NCBI GenBank assembly: GCA_001768735.1
Contig: MEMB01000002.1
Location: forward strand, 213,573-277,572
DNA from: Alphaproteobacteria bacterium GWF2_58_20
Lineage (GTDB): Bacteria > Pseudomonadota > Alphaproteobacteria > UBA1247
DNA: 64,000 bases
Direction of reading: 5' to 3'
Shown one piece after another: positions 9,042 to 17,342 of the stretch. A program made the position numbers and the translations under genes. How positions within the stretch are numbered: position 1 is the stretch's first letter; each line of letters opens with the position of its first letter. The notes under the pieces are model-generated. The model saw only the letters and a program-made list of their open reading frames with translations, was not told the DNA's origin and ran no database searches.

Positions 9042-9614
9042 ATGCAGAATGTTTACATTGTTCTGGGCGTTGTTGCCCTGATCGCGCTTTATGTGGGGAT
9101 GACCTACAACAACCTGTTCCGCATGCGCGTGAACAACGGGGAAGCCTGGAGCGATATCAAGGTGCAGCTCAAGCGTCGGCACGACCTCATTCCCATGCTG
9201 GTGGAAACCGTGAAGGGGTATGCCAAACACGAGCAGTCCACTTTTGAAAAGGTGGTGCAGGCGCGGGCGGAAGCGACGGCTGCTGAAGGGGCTTCACCAG
9301 CCAGGGCCGGGGCTGCGGAAGGCGGGCTGGTTTCTGCCCTGCGCGGTCTTTTGGCGGTGGCGGAAGCCTATCCAGACCTCAAGGCCAACACCAATTTCCT
9401 CGACCTGCAAAAGCAGCTTGCGGACGTGGAGGAAAAGCTGGCGGCTTCCCGGAGGTTCTTCAACGGCAATATCAGGGTTTACAACCAGAAGGTCGGCATG
9501 TTCCCGAGCAACCTTGTTGCGGGCATGTTCCACTTCGCTTCGGCCGAGTTCTTCGAGCTTCCGGAAGAAGAAGCCGCTGCAGCGGGAAATCGTCCGGATA
9601 TCAAGTTTGGATAA
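9042..9614 (+). CDS. LemA family protein
   Basis: The product is 190 residues with one N-terminal membrane anchor (YIVLGVVALIALYVGM), then the LemA core: YNNLFRMRVNNGEAWSDIKV, RRHDLIPMLVETVKGYAKHE, AVAEAYPDLKANTNFLDLQ and NGNIRVYNQKVGMFPSNLVA. The ATG at 9042 is favoured over 9036 because GGAG at 9031-9034 would be only one base from the earlier ATG. The gene follows the DUF2207 gene by 39 bases on the same strand, the standard pairing. LemA proteins form a helical bundle facing away from the cytoplasm; their biochemical role is not settled. Confidence 0.93.
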   Translation: MQNVYIVLGVVALIALYVGMTYNNLFRMRVNNGEAWSDIKVQLKRRHDLIPMLVETVKGYAKHEQSTFEKVVQARAEATAAEGASPARAGAAEGGLVSALRGLLAVAEAYPDLKANTNFLDLQKQLADVEEKLAASRRFFNGNIRVYNQKVGMFPSNLVAGMFHFASAEFFELPEEEAAAAGNRPDIKFG

Positions 9615-9660
9615 GGTGGACAGGTTTGTACCTGTAAACAAACATGACGGGTGGGGGGAA

Positions 9661-10671
9661 ATGGAAACGCACGTTATCTTTTTTGATTCAAGGTCATATG
9701 AACGGCCTTTCTTTGATATGGAAAATGCGGCGCATGGGTTTAGGTTTCACCATAGCCACGGACGTCTGGATGAAAGCACGCTGCCGCTGGCCTCCGGGTG
9801 TGACGTTGTTTGCGCGTTCGTGAATGATGATCTCTCCGCACCCATCATCCGGCGGCTTGCGGAAATGGGCGTAAAACTCATCGCCATGCGTTGCGCGGGC
9901 ATCAACAATGTGGATATGGCGGTGGCCGAAGAATGCGGCATTCCCGTGGTACATGTTCCTGCCTATTCGCCATCTGCGGTCGCCGAACATGCCGTTGGCA
10001 TGATGCTGTCCCTCAACCGGAAGATCCATAAGGCTTATACCCGTACGCGGGAGGGGAATTTCAGTCTCCGGGGCCTGATGGGGTTTGACATGGCGGGGAA
10101 GGTTGCGGCCATTGTGGGAACCGGGAAAATCGGCAAAATCGCAGCCAGAATCCTGCGCGGGTTTGACATGGATGTCCTGCTTCATGATCCGTATCCCGAT
10201 GAGGCATTTGCTGCCGAAATCGGGGCGCGGTATGTCGATCTGTGCGAGTTGCACCAGAAGGCCGACATCATTTCCCTGCATTGTCCCCTGACGAAGGACA
10301 CCTATCATCTGGTGGGCGAGGAATGCCTGGCGGTAGCCAAGCCCGGCGTCATGATCATCAACACCGGACGCGGCGGCCTCATTGACACGAATGCGCTGAT
10401 CAAGGCACTCAAGAGCGGCAAGGTGGGGGCGGCGGGGCTTGATGTCTATGAGGAGGAAGGCCAGTTCTTTTTTGAAGACCATTCCACCGATGTCCTGACC
10501 GATGACATTCTCGCGCGGCTCCTCACTTTCAGCAATGTTCTGGTGACGGCGCACCAGGCCTTCTTCACGAAGGAGGCCATGGAGGCCATTGCGCGGACAA
10601 CCATGTGCAATATTGCGGCTTTTGCGCGTGGGGAAAGTTTGCCAGACCAGGTGCATAAAATGCCGGGATAA
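9661..10671 (+). CDS. ldhA: D-lactate dehydrogenase, LdhA type
   Basis: This is an NADH-dependent 2-hydroxyacid dehydrogenase of 336 residues, probably reducing pyruvate to D-lactate. It matches E. coli LdhA through the whole chain: FVNDD, RCAGINNVD, VPAYSPSAVAEHAVGMMLSL, the nucleotide-binding VGTGKIGKIAARIL, DIISLHCPLTK, NTGRGGLID, GLDVYEEEG, FFFEDHS and the catalytic His in TAHQAF. The ATG at 9661 follows a strong purine-rich GTGGGGGGAA. The open frame extends upstream to 9220 inside lemA, but nothing there resembles the family. It suggests fermentative metabolism under low oxygen. Confidence 0.93.
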   Translation: METHVIFFDSRSYERPFFDMENAAHGFRFHHSHGRLDESTLPLASGCDVVCAFVNDDLSAPIIRRLAEMGVKLIAMRCAGINNVDMAVAEECGIPVVHVPAYSPSAVAEHAVGMMLSLNRKIHKAYTRTREGNFSLRGLMGFDMAGKVAAIVGTGKIGKIAARILRGFDMDVLLHDPYPDEAFAAEIGARYVDLCELHQKADIISLHCPLTKDTYHLVGEECLAVAKPGVMIINTGRGGLIDTNALIKALKSGKVGAAGLDVYEEEGQFFFEDHSTDVLTDDILARLLTFSNVLVTAHQAFFTKEAMEAIARTTMCNIAAFARGESLPDQVHKMPG

Positions 10672-10738
10672 TGCCATGTTAGTTGTGGCCATGGGGGATG
10701 TATCCTGCCCTTGTTGGACCACCAAGGGAGGGGGCGCT

Positions 10739-11067
10739 ATGTCAAAAATTCGCATTGTGGTGATCGTGGCTGTTTTGGCGGCCTTGATGGGCGCAAGTCC
10801 AATACGGCGGCGCTTCTGGGCCTGTTCCTGTTCTCGGCACCCGCCATGATCCTGTCCGGGTTTGCAACGCCGGTGGAAAACATGCCGCCTTCCATTCAGA
10901 TGCTGACGCAAATCAATCCCATCAAGCATTTCATGGTCATTGTTCATGGCATTTTCCTCAAGGACATGCCATTTGCCGTGGTCTGGACCTATTTGTGGCC
11001 CATCATTGCCATCGGGGTTGCAACGCTGACTCTGGCCACTCTCATGTTTCGCAAGAAGGTAGCCTGA
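10739..11067 (+). pseudogene. Fused remnant of HlyD-type and ABC-2 permease genes
   Basis: A good ribosome site (GGGAGGGGG) leads into ATG at 10739 and a membrane start, MSKIRIVVIVAVLAALMG, which looks like the N-terminus of an HlyD-family adaptor. After about 10795 a different frame encodes the C-terminal end of an ABC-2 permease: LLGLFLFSAPAMILSGFATP, then VENMPPSIQMLTQINPIKHF, ending in a membrane segment and FRKKVA. In the current sequence the HlyD start runs out of frame and stops at 10849. An internal deletion of an adaptor-ATPase-permease operon (YbhGFSR/YhiI type) explains this. It occupies most of the 400-base gap before the RND genes. Confidence 0.75.
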
Positions 11068-11073
11068 GCCGCA

Positions 11074-14000
11074 TCATTTCCTTTCGCCGCGCATCACCAT
11101 GTACACGGCCGGAATGGCAAGGACGGTGAGGATGGTGGCGGCCGCCAGCCCGAAGAGCAGCGAGACGGCAAGCCCCTGAAAGATGGGATCCTTGAGCATG
11201 AAGGCGGCACCAATCATGGAGGTGACCACCGTCAGGAAAATGGGCTTGAACCGGATGGCGCCCGCTTCCATGAGAACAGTATGCAGGGGCATGCCGAGGT
11301 TCTGGCGTTGCCGGATGAAATCCACCAGCAGGATGGAGTTGCGCACGATGATGCCGGCGAGAGCGATAAAGCCGATCATCGAGGTGGCGGTAAACTGCAC
11401 GTCGAGCAGGGCATGCCCGGTGAGGACGCCAATCAGGGTGAGCGGAATGGGTGTCATGATGACCAGCGGCAGCTTGAAGCTGCCAAACTGCCCGACCAGC
11501 ATGAGGTAAATGGCCATGAGGGCTACGCCAAAGGCCAGGCCAAGGTCGCGGAAGGTAACGTAGGTCACTTCCCATTCCCCATCCCAGAGCAGGGTTGGAA
11601 CGGTTTCATCCAGAGGCTGGCCATGATAGCGGATGACGGGTTTTGGAAGGTTTCCGAAATCCATATTCTTGATGGCTTTTTCAACGGCCATCATGCCATA
11701 GACGGGGGCTTCCTTTTCGCCTGCGAGTTCAGCCATCACCATGTCTGTGTTGCGGCCATTGCGCCGGAAAATGGCCGGAGAAGTCTTTTCCTTGCGAACG
11801 TTGACAAGATCGCCCAGATCGACATTGCCCTTGGTGCCGGGCACTGGCGTGGCGAGAAGACGTTCGGTGAGGGCCTGTTCGTTTTTCGGCATTCTCACGG
11901 AAATGGCGATCGGATCGCGGCCATGCCCCCGGTGGGAATAGCCCACTGAAACGCCACCGACAAGGGCGCCCAACGTATCGATCACAGCCTGCTGTTCCAC
12001 GCCGTGGAACTCCAGACTGTCCTGTTTCAGGGTAAAGCGCAGCCGGGTGGTTGGGGTGCCCCAGCTGTCATCCATGTCCACAATGAAGGGCACGGAGGCA
12101 AAGGCCTGTTTCACCTTTTCCGCAACAGCCCGGCGGGTTGGGTCGTCGGGGCCATAAATTTCCGCGAGCAGGGTGGCGAGGACGGGCGGGCCAGGCGGAA
12201 CTTCCGCTACCCGGATGGCGCTGCCTTCCGGCAGTTCCAGGCCTGAAAGCCTCTTGCGGATATCGAGGGCGATGTCGTGGCTTGCGCGCTTGCGTTCTTC
12301 CTTGGGGAGAAGGTTGACCTGAAGTTCGCCCAGTTCCGGCCTCTGGCGCAGGTAATAGTGGCGCACCAGGCCGTTGAAGTTGAAGGGGGCTGCCGTTCCT
12401 GCGTAAAGTTCCATGCTGGAAAGTTCAGGGATGGAGGCCATGGCATGGGCTGCATCCGTCAGGGCGCGTTCCGTGGCTTCCAGCGGCGCGCCTTCGGGGA
12501 GGTCAATGAGAACCTCCATTTCCGATTTGTTGTCATAAGGCAGGAGCTTGACGCTGACGGCCCCCATGGGAACGAGGAGAATGGCAAGGAGCGTGGCAAC
12601 GCCGCTTCCAATCAGGAATCCCATGGCGCGACGGCGGGTCTTGAGAATGGGGATGGCCATGCGCAGGTAAAGGGCGCCAAGTTTTCCGCCGGATCCTTCT
12701 GCTTCCTCATAAGCATATTCTCCCCTGTCCTTGTGCAGGCGGATCATCAGCCAAGGCGTGATGATGACGGCCACCAGGAAGGAGAACATCATGGCCATGG
12801 ATGCGTTGGCAGGAATGGGGCTCATGTAGGGTCCCATCATGCCGGAAACAAACATCATGGGGAGCAGGGCGGCCACAATCATGATGGTGGCAAGCAGGGT
12901 GGGGTTGCCTACTTCAGCCACGGCTTCCCAAGCGGCCTGAGTGCGGGAGCGTCCATCCCGCATGGCCCAGTGGCGGTCAATGTTTTCCACCACCACGATG
13001 GCATCATCCACAAGGATGCCGATGGAGAAGATGAGGGCGAATAGGCTTACGCGGTTGATGGTGTAGCCAAGGATCCAGGATGAGAACATGGTAAGCAGGA
13101 TGGTGGTGGGCACCACGATGAACAGCACGGCGCCTTCACGCCAGCTCACAGCAATGGTCATCAGGATGACAATGGTGATGGTGGCGCTCAGGAGGTCGGT
13201 CAGGAGGTGGTTGGCCTTGTCTTTTGCGGTCTTGCCATAATCCCGCGTGACGGTGACATCGATGTCGGCCGGGATAAGAACGCCCTTCAGGGTTTTCAGG
13301 CGGGCAAGCAGGTCTTCTGAAAGGGTTACGGCATTGGCGCCGGCCCGCTTGGAAAAGGAAATCGAGACGGCAGGTGTTTTGGACAGGCTGCCATCCTTTT
13401 GGGGAATGAGTTCGAAAACCCGTTTTTCAGAAAGGGAAGCGCCGGAAACGATTTTCGCGACATCCGAAACATAAACCGGACGGCCGTCACGACTTCCCAT
13501 GAGCAGAAGGGCGATGTCCTCCGGCCCCTTGAGGGTGTCGCCAACGGACACAGGAACCGAGAGGCCGCCGTCGCGCAAGGCGCCAATATGGGAAGACCTG
13601 TTGGTGTTTTCAATTTTTTCAATGAGCTGGTTGAGGGAAATGCCGTAAAGTTGCATGCGCTCCGGGTCGGGTTCGATGCGGATGGCTTCCGGGCGTCCCC
13701 CCACAAGGGTTGTCAGGCCAACATCTCTGGTTTTGACCAGTTCAGACTGGATTTCCCCGGCCAGCTTGTAAAGCAGGGTATCATTCCAGCGGGCGGCTTC
13801 TGATGGCTTTGGGGAAAGGGTCAGGACAAGGGTGGCCACGTCATTGATGCCGCGTCCGACAATGAGGGGTTCGGGAATGCCCATGGGCATTCGATCATAA
13901 TTGGCGCGGATTTTTGAATGGACACGCAGGATGGCGTCGTCAGAATTGGTTCCGGTGAAAAAACGGGCCGTGACCAGCGCGCTGTCGTCACTCGTTTGGC

Positions 14001-14259
14001 TGTAGGTGTGTTCCACCCCATCAATGCCGGAAACGATCTGTTCCAGCGGTTTGGTGACGAGTTCCATGGCGTCTTCCGCATTCAGGCCGTTGGCGGAGAC
14101 AAAAATATCAACCATTGGAACGCTGATCTGCGGTTCTTCCTCGCGGGGCAGGGCAATGAGCGCCATGGTGCCGATGAGCAACGCCGCCAGGAGCAGGAGC
14201 GGTGTCAGCTTTGCGGAGATGAAGTTTTTGGTGATGGTTCCCGAGATGCCGAGTTTCAT
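11074..14259 (-). CDS. RND efflux pump, AcrB/HAE family
   Basis: The 1061-residue inner-membrane exporter has the AcrB layout: one N-terminal membrane helix (LTPLLLLAALLIGTMALIALP), a large periplasmic porter loop, a central block of helices including GILVDDAIVVVENIDRH with the paired proton-relay aspartates, a second loop, and a C-terminal block (GHALLDVQFTATSMIGFIAL). Substrates cannot be told; the loops resemble the drug/acriflavine branch, not clear CusA metal pumps. AAGGA precedes the ATG at 14259. It lies 21 bases after the adaptor gene, so the two form an operon. No TolC-type gene is seen nearby, so an outer-membrane partner must be encoded elsewhere. Confidence 0.93.
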   Translation of the reverse strand: MKLGISGTITKNFISAKLTPLLLLAALLIGTMALIALPREEEPQISVPMVDIFVSANGLNAEDAMELVTKPLEQIVSGIDGVEHTYSQTSDDSALVTARFFTGTNSDDAILRVHSKIRANYDRMPMGIPEPLIVGRGINDVATLVLTLSPKPSEAARWNDTLLYKLAGEIQSELVKTRDVGLTTLVGGRPEAIRIEPDPERMQLYGISLNQLIEKIENTNRSSHIGALRDGGLSVPVSVGDTLKGPEDIALLLMGSRDGRPVYVSDVAKIVSGASLSEKRVFELIPQKDGSLSKTPAVSISFSKRAGANAVTLSEDLLARLKTLKGVLIPADIDVTVTRDYGKTAKDKANHLLTDLLSATITIVILMTIAVSWREGAVLFIVVPTTILLTMFSSWILGYTINRVSLFALIFSIGILVDDAIVVVENIDRHWAMRDGRSRTQAAWEAVAEVGNPTLLATIMIVAALLPMMFVSGMMGPYMSPIPANASMAMMFSFLVAVIITPWLMIRLHKDRGEYAYEEAEGSGGKLGALYLRMAIPILKTRRRAMGFLIGSGVATLLAILLVPMGAVSVKLLPYDNKSEMEVLIDLPEGAPLEATERALTDAAHAMASIPELSSMELYAGTAAPFNFNGLVRHYYLRQRPELGELQVNLLPKEERKRASHDIALDIRKRLSGLELPEGSAIRVAEVPPGPPVLATLLAEIYGPDDPTRRAVAEKVKQAFASVPFIVDMDDSWGTPTTRLRFTLKQDSLEFHGVEQQAVIDTLGALVGGVSVGYSHRGHGRDPIAISVRMPKNEQALTERLLATPVPGTKGNVDLGDLVNVRKEKTSPAIFRRNGRNTDMVMAELAGEKEAPVYGMMAVEKAIKNMDFGNLPKPVIRYHGQPLDETVPTLLWDGEWEVTYVTFRDLGLAFGVALMAIYLMLVGQFGSFKLPLVIMTPIPLTLIGVLTGHALLDVQFTATSMIGFIALAGIIVRNSILLVDFIRQRQNLGMPLHTVLMEAGAIRFKPIFLTVVTSMIGAAFMLKDPIFQGLAVSLLFGLAAATILTVLAIPAVYMVMRGERK

Positions 14260-14280
14260 GGCTTTATCCTTGGAAATGGG

Positions 14281-15273
14281 TCAGGGCGTGGCGATGACAT
14301 CGCCGGGGATCAGTCCGGAAAGGATTTCCACCCCCGGTTTTCCATCGGGGAAGGCAAGCGGCTGGCCAATCTGGACGACCGTGTCGCGGAAGCTTCCATC
14401 CCGTGCGCGCACCTTGACGTAATCCAGGCCAAAGCGGGTGGAAAGATATGCCGGGGGGATGAGAAGCGCCATCCTGTGCCCAACGCTGACCCAGATGCGG
14501 GCGCGCTGGCCAACAAAGAAGTCGCCGATGTTGTCAATGGTGACGTCCGCCACCACCTGGCCGTTTGTCATTTCCGGATAAACCTGGCGCACACGGCCAA
14601 GGCGCCGGGTTTCCCCGGAAGCATCTTCCTCGTTGCCAACAAAAACCTTGGTGCCTTCATGCAGGGCGTTGGCGTGCCGTTCCGGCAGGGCCAGGCGCAG
14701 GATGAAATCGTCCTCGGCAATGGTAGAAATGGCTTCGCCCGGCATGACAACCGAACCTGGAACGGCATGCACGGCGGTCACCCGTCCATTGCGGGGGGCT
14801 TCCACCGTTCCTTCGGCCATCTGCTGGGCGACCATGGCGCGTTCGGCTTTTGCGGCATCAAGCTGGGCCATGGTCATGTCGAGGGCTGTTGCCGCGTCAT
14901 CAAGGCGCGCTTGGGCAATGGTTCCCTTTTCTCTGAGCTGGACAGCCCTGTCCTTTTCACGCCGGGCCTGTTCAAGCCGCGCATCAAGGGAGCGCAGGCC
15001 CGCGTCAAGTGCCCGGAGCTGGATGACAAGCTTGTCATCTTCAATCCTTGCAATGGCCTGTCCGGCCTTGACCATATCCCCTTCATCAACGGAAATGGTC
15101 TTGATGGTTCCCGGAATGCGGGCGCGTGCCTGGGCGATGTTTGCGCTTTCAACCGTAGCGAAAACAGCCTTGAGTTCGTCAACCCGAACCATGCCCGCTG
15201 TCATGGTCTGGTTGTCTGCCATGGCTTTCAAGGGAACAAGAAGGGCTGCGGCAAGGATGAGTGTGCGGAACAT
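14281..15273 (-). CDS. RND periplasmic adaptor subunit
   Basis: The 330-residue product starts at ATG 15273 (AAGAGG upstream) with the signal peptide MFRTLILAAALLVPLKAMA. There is no lipobox cysteine. It has the membrane-fusion pattern: a lipoyl half-motif (IPGTIKTISVDEGDMVKAGQ), a helical hairpin (about residues 70-130, rich in A, R, E and Q), the second lipoyl half with VEAPRNGRVTAVHAVPG, then beta-barrel and C-terminal domains (VGQRARIWVSVG). It would link the pump at 11074-14259 to an outer-membrane channel. It is transcribed divergently from the ArsR-type gene at 15347, sharing a short control region. Confidence 0.92.
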   Translation of the reverse strand: MFRTLILAAALLVPLKAMADNQTMTAGMVRVDELKAVFATVESANIAQARARIPGTIKTISVDEGDMVKAGQAIARIEDDKLVIQLRALDAGLRSLDARLEQARREKDRAVQLREKGTIAQARLDDAATALDMTMAQLDAAKAERAMVAQQMAEGTVEAPRNGRVTAVHAVPGSVVMPGEAISTIAEDDFILRLALPERHANALHEGTKVFVGNEEDASGETRRLGRVRQVYPEMTNGQVVADVTIDNIGDFFVGQRARIWVSVGHRMALLIPPAYLSTRFGLDYVKVRARDGSFRDTVVQIGQPLAFPDGKPGVEILSGLIPGDVIATP

Positions 15274-15311
15274 GGAAAACCTCTTTTTTCGATTCGCTTG
15301 TTTTTCACCCC

Positions 15312-15340
15312 TTGACATATAATTAGTATTCGCTAATTTA
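15312..15340. promoter_or_regulatory. Divergent promoters with palindromic operator
   Basis: AATTAG (15321-15326), six bases, CTAATT (15333-15338) form a perfect inverted repeat. On the minus strand TTGCTA, 17 bases and TATATG give a promoter toward the RND adaptor; on the plus strand TTGACA at 15312 can serve the repressor gene. The palindrome lies inside the spacers, so a bound repressor could shut both directions. Use as an ArsR-family operator is inferred. Confidence 0.65.
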
Positions 15341-15346
15341 GCAAGC

Positions 15347-15664
15347 ATGAAAATACATGGAACATTCAACGAGGATGACCTTGAACGTGCGGCCCTTGTT
15401 CTCAAGGAAATGGCCAATACGCGACGACTCAAGGTCTTGTGCCTTCTGCTTGGGGGGGAGAGGTGTGTTGGCGAGATTGCGCATCTGGTGGGGCTTAGTT
15501 CATCAGCGCTTTCGCAACACCTGTCACGGTTGCGCGGGGCGGGGATTGTTTCCTGCCGCAAGACCCGGCAAACGGTTTATTACCATTTGGCAAGCCCGGC
15601 GGTTGTTGAGATGATCGATACGTTGCGGGGGCATTTCTGCAAGGGAGAAAAAAATGACAACTGA
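15347..15664 (+). CDS. ArsR-family repressor, BigR/SqrR type
   Basis: This is a winged-helix DNA-binding protein of 105 residues (VGLSSSALSQHLSRLRGAG is the recognition helix region). Two cysteines, Cys32 (RRLKVLCLLL) and Cys98 (LRGHFC), sit 66 residues apart, the spacing of the redox pair in BigR and SqrR, which sense persulfide or oxidants and then leave the DNA. No metal-binding CxC set typical of ArsR/SmtB is seen. The next gene overlaps its end and encodes a DUF2892 protein, a usual partner of BigR. The RND pump is divergent across a palindrome. Sensing sulfur species and controlling the pump is inference from these features. Confidence 0.85.
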   Translation: MKIHGTFNEDDLERAALVLKEMANTRRLKVLCLLLGGERCVGEIAHLVGLSSSALSQHLSRLRGAGIVSCRKTRQTVYYHLASPAVVEMIDTLRGHFCKGEKNDN

Positions 15665-15857
15665 TCGCATGGTGCTTGTTTTTGCCGGAAGCTTCATTCT
15701 TTTTGGTACGGCTATGGGCGCTTTTTTCAATGCATGGTTTTTGCTGATTCCTGCATTTGTGGGAGCAAACCTGCTTCAGGCGGCCTTTAGCGGTTTTTGC
15801 CCGTTGGCAAAAATCCTGAAGCGTATGGGCGTGATGCCAGGAAACATTTTCCGTTGA
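15654..15857 (+). CDS. DUF2892 (YgaP-type) membrane protein
   Basis: The 67-residue membrane protein has two hydrophobic segments (LVFAGSFILFGTAMGAFF and FLLIPAFVGANLLQAAF) and the family signature GFCPLAKILKRMGV. DUF2892 modules are often fused or linked to rhodanese domains and occur in sulfide-responsive operons. Here the gene overlaps the end of the ArsR-type gene by 11 bases, so the two are co-translated. It supports a sulfur-related signal for the repressor, though no rhodanese or persulfide dioxygenase is present in the window. Confidence 0.85.
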   Translation: MTTDRMVLVFAGSFILFGTAMGAFFNAWFLLIPAFVGANLLQAAFSGFCPLAKILKRMGVMPGNIFR

Positions 15858-15934
15858 TGTTTTTTCCTCGGGAAAGACAAGTCTGCATAGGCGATTAACG
15901 AAATATTCGCCAATCTGGCGTCATTTATTCAGGT

Positions 15935-17314
15935 ATGGAAGAGAATGATGCTCCATTGATGAATCATCCAAGCGTCGTGCCCAGCACGGGGCAGGATGCG
16001 CGTTTGCGGAGCATTACCCAGCAAGAACTCAACGAGATCATTTTATCCCACGAGGCTTATGTTGAACGGCGTCCCAACGGGATGCGTGCCAACCTCAAGC
16101 TTTGCGACCTGTCACACCTCAATTTTGAAAATCACAACATGAGTGGGGCCGATTTTACCGGCGCCCGGCTTTTTGGTGCCCGCATGGTGGGAGTCAAGCT
16201 GGTGGGGGCTGTCCTTTATGCGGCCGACCTGCGGATGACCAATCTTGACAGGGCTGACATGCAGAAGGCGGATCTGCGTGGATGCTGCCTGCGCGGGGCG
16301 CAGATGAACAAGGCCATGCTGATGAATGCCGATATCCGCGATGGCACGCTGGCAACCCAGGCCAATGATGGAGAGCTGCACGCCGTCGTTCCACAGGGGC
16401 CTGTTGGCGCAGAGTTGACTTGCGCGGTTTTGCGCGGGGCGGATCTGTCGCTTGCCAAAATCTCCAACGGCTTCATCCTGCAAACAGACATGACGGATGC
16501 GGTGATGCGCGGCTGTCGGTTGAACAACGCCAATCTGACCAAGGCCGTTCTGGTAGGCGCCGACCTGCGCGATGCGGTGATGGACCATGCCAACCTGACA
16601 GGCGCGCAGATGAGCGGCGCCATCCTGTCGGGGGCCGTTCTTGACGGGGCCAACCTGTCGAGTGCGGTGTTGCTGGGGGCCATTCTTGAAAATGTGGATT
16701 TCAGCCATACCAACATTTCCGATGCCGTGACGGCGCAGGTTGTCTCGGGGGGCGTTTCCGGGCTTGCCCAGATGCTTTCCCAGCACGCAAAATGGGTGGA
16801 GAGTGGTGGCAAGGAAGGGCGACGTGCCAACCTGGCTTCTGTGGACATGAGCGACATGAAGTTGGGAGCCGTCAACCTGTCAGCGGCTGTTCTGCATGCA
16901 GCCACCCTGCGGGGAATCGATCTTGAGCAGGCGGCCATGGCAATGGCAGATTTTGCCTTGTGTGACATGCGGTTTTCCAAACTTGTCAAAGCCGATTTGC
17001 GCGGAGCCTCTTTTGAACGCACCAACCTCAGCCACGCCAACCTGAGGGATGCCAATCTCGGGGCCATGCCCATACGGGGGGCAGCCTGCCAGATGTGGCC
17101 GACCAACATGCATCGGGTGAAACTTGAGAAGGCCTGCCTTGCGGGATGTGACCTCACTCAGGCCCGTTTAACGGAAGCCTGCCTGATGGATGCGGATCTT
17201 TCCGGCTCCAACCTTGCAAATGCGGATCTTTCCGGCGCAGACCTGACAGGGGCCAATTTGCAGGGCTGCAATCTTTCCGGGGCGCGGTTGAAGGACGTAA
17301 AAGGATTGTCCTGA
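15935..17314 (+). CDS. Pentapeptide-repeat protein
   Basis: The 459-residue product is built almost wholly of A(D/N)LxG-type five-residue repeats, expected to fold as two right-handed quadrilateral helices. A block of about residues 48-260 is followed by a linker (about 262-298) and a second block to the end. Each block is introduced by a similar cap: SHEAYVERRPNGMRANL near the N-terminus and SQHAKWVESGGKEGRRANL in the linker. No signal peptide or membrane segment is present, so it is probably cytoplasmic. Some relatives mimic DNA and protect gyrase, others have no known role; nothing here decides. It lies 28 bases before mtaB on the same strand and may be co-transcribed. Confidence 0.9.
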   Translation: MEENDAPLMNHPSVVPSTGQDARLRSITQQELNEIILSHEAYVERRPNGMRANLKLCDLSHLNFENHNMSGADFTGARLFGARMVGVKLVGAVLYAADLRMTNLDRADMQKADLRGCCLRGAQMNKAMLMNADIRDGTLATQANDGELHAVVPQGPVGAELTCAVLRGADLSLAKISNGFILQTDMTDAVMRGCRLNNANLTKAVLVGADLRDAVMDHANLTGAQMSGAILSGAVLDGANLSSAVLLGAILENVDFSHTNISDAVTAQVVSGGVSGLAQMLSQHAKWVESGGKEGRRANLASVDMSDMKLGAVNLSAAVLHAATLRGIDLEQAAMAMADFALCDMRFSKLVKADLRGASFERTNLSHANLRDANLGAMPIRGAACQMWPTNMHRVKLEKACLAGCDLTQARLTEACLMDADLSGSNLANADLSGADLTGANLQGCNLSGARLKDVKGLS

Positions 17315-17342
17315 GGCAATAGCCTCTTTATAACCATGTAGC

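Noticed and set aside
9220..9660. Extension of the ldhA frame upstream into lemA.
   Set aside because: The family start and a strong ribosome site are at 9661; the extension is an out-of-frame reading of lemA.
15904..15914. A second operator-like site (TATTCGCCAAT) before the pentapeptide gene.
   Set aside because: It resembles only half of the palindrome at 15321-15338 and lacks the opposite arm, so it is too weak to call.
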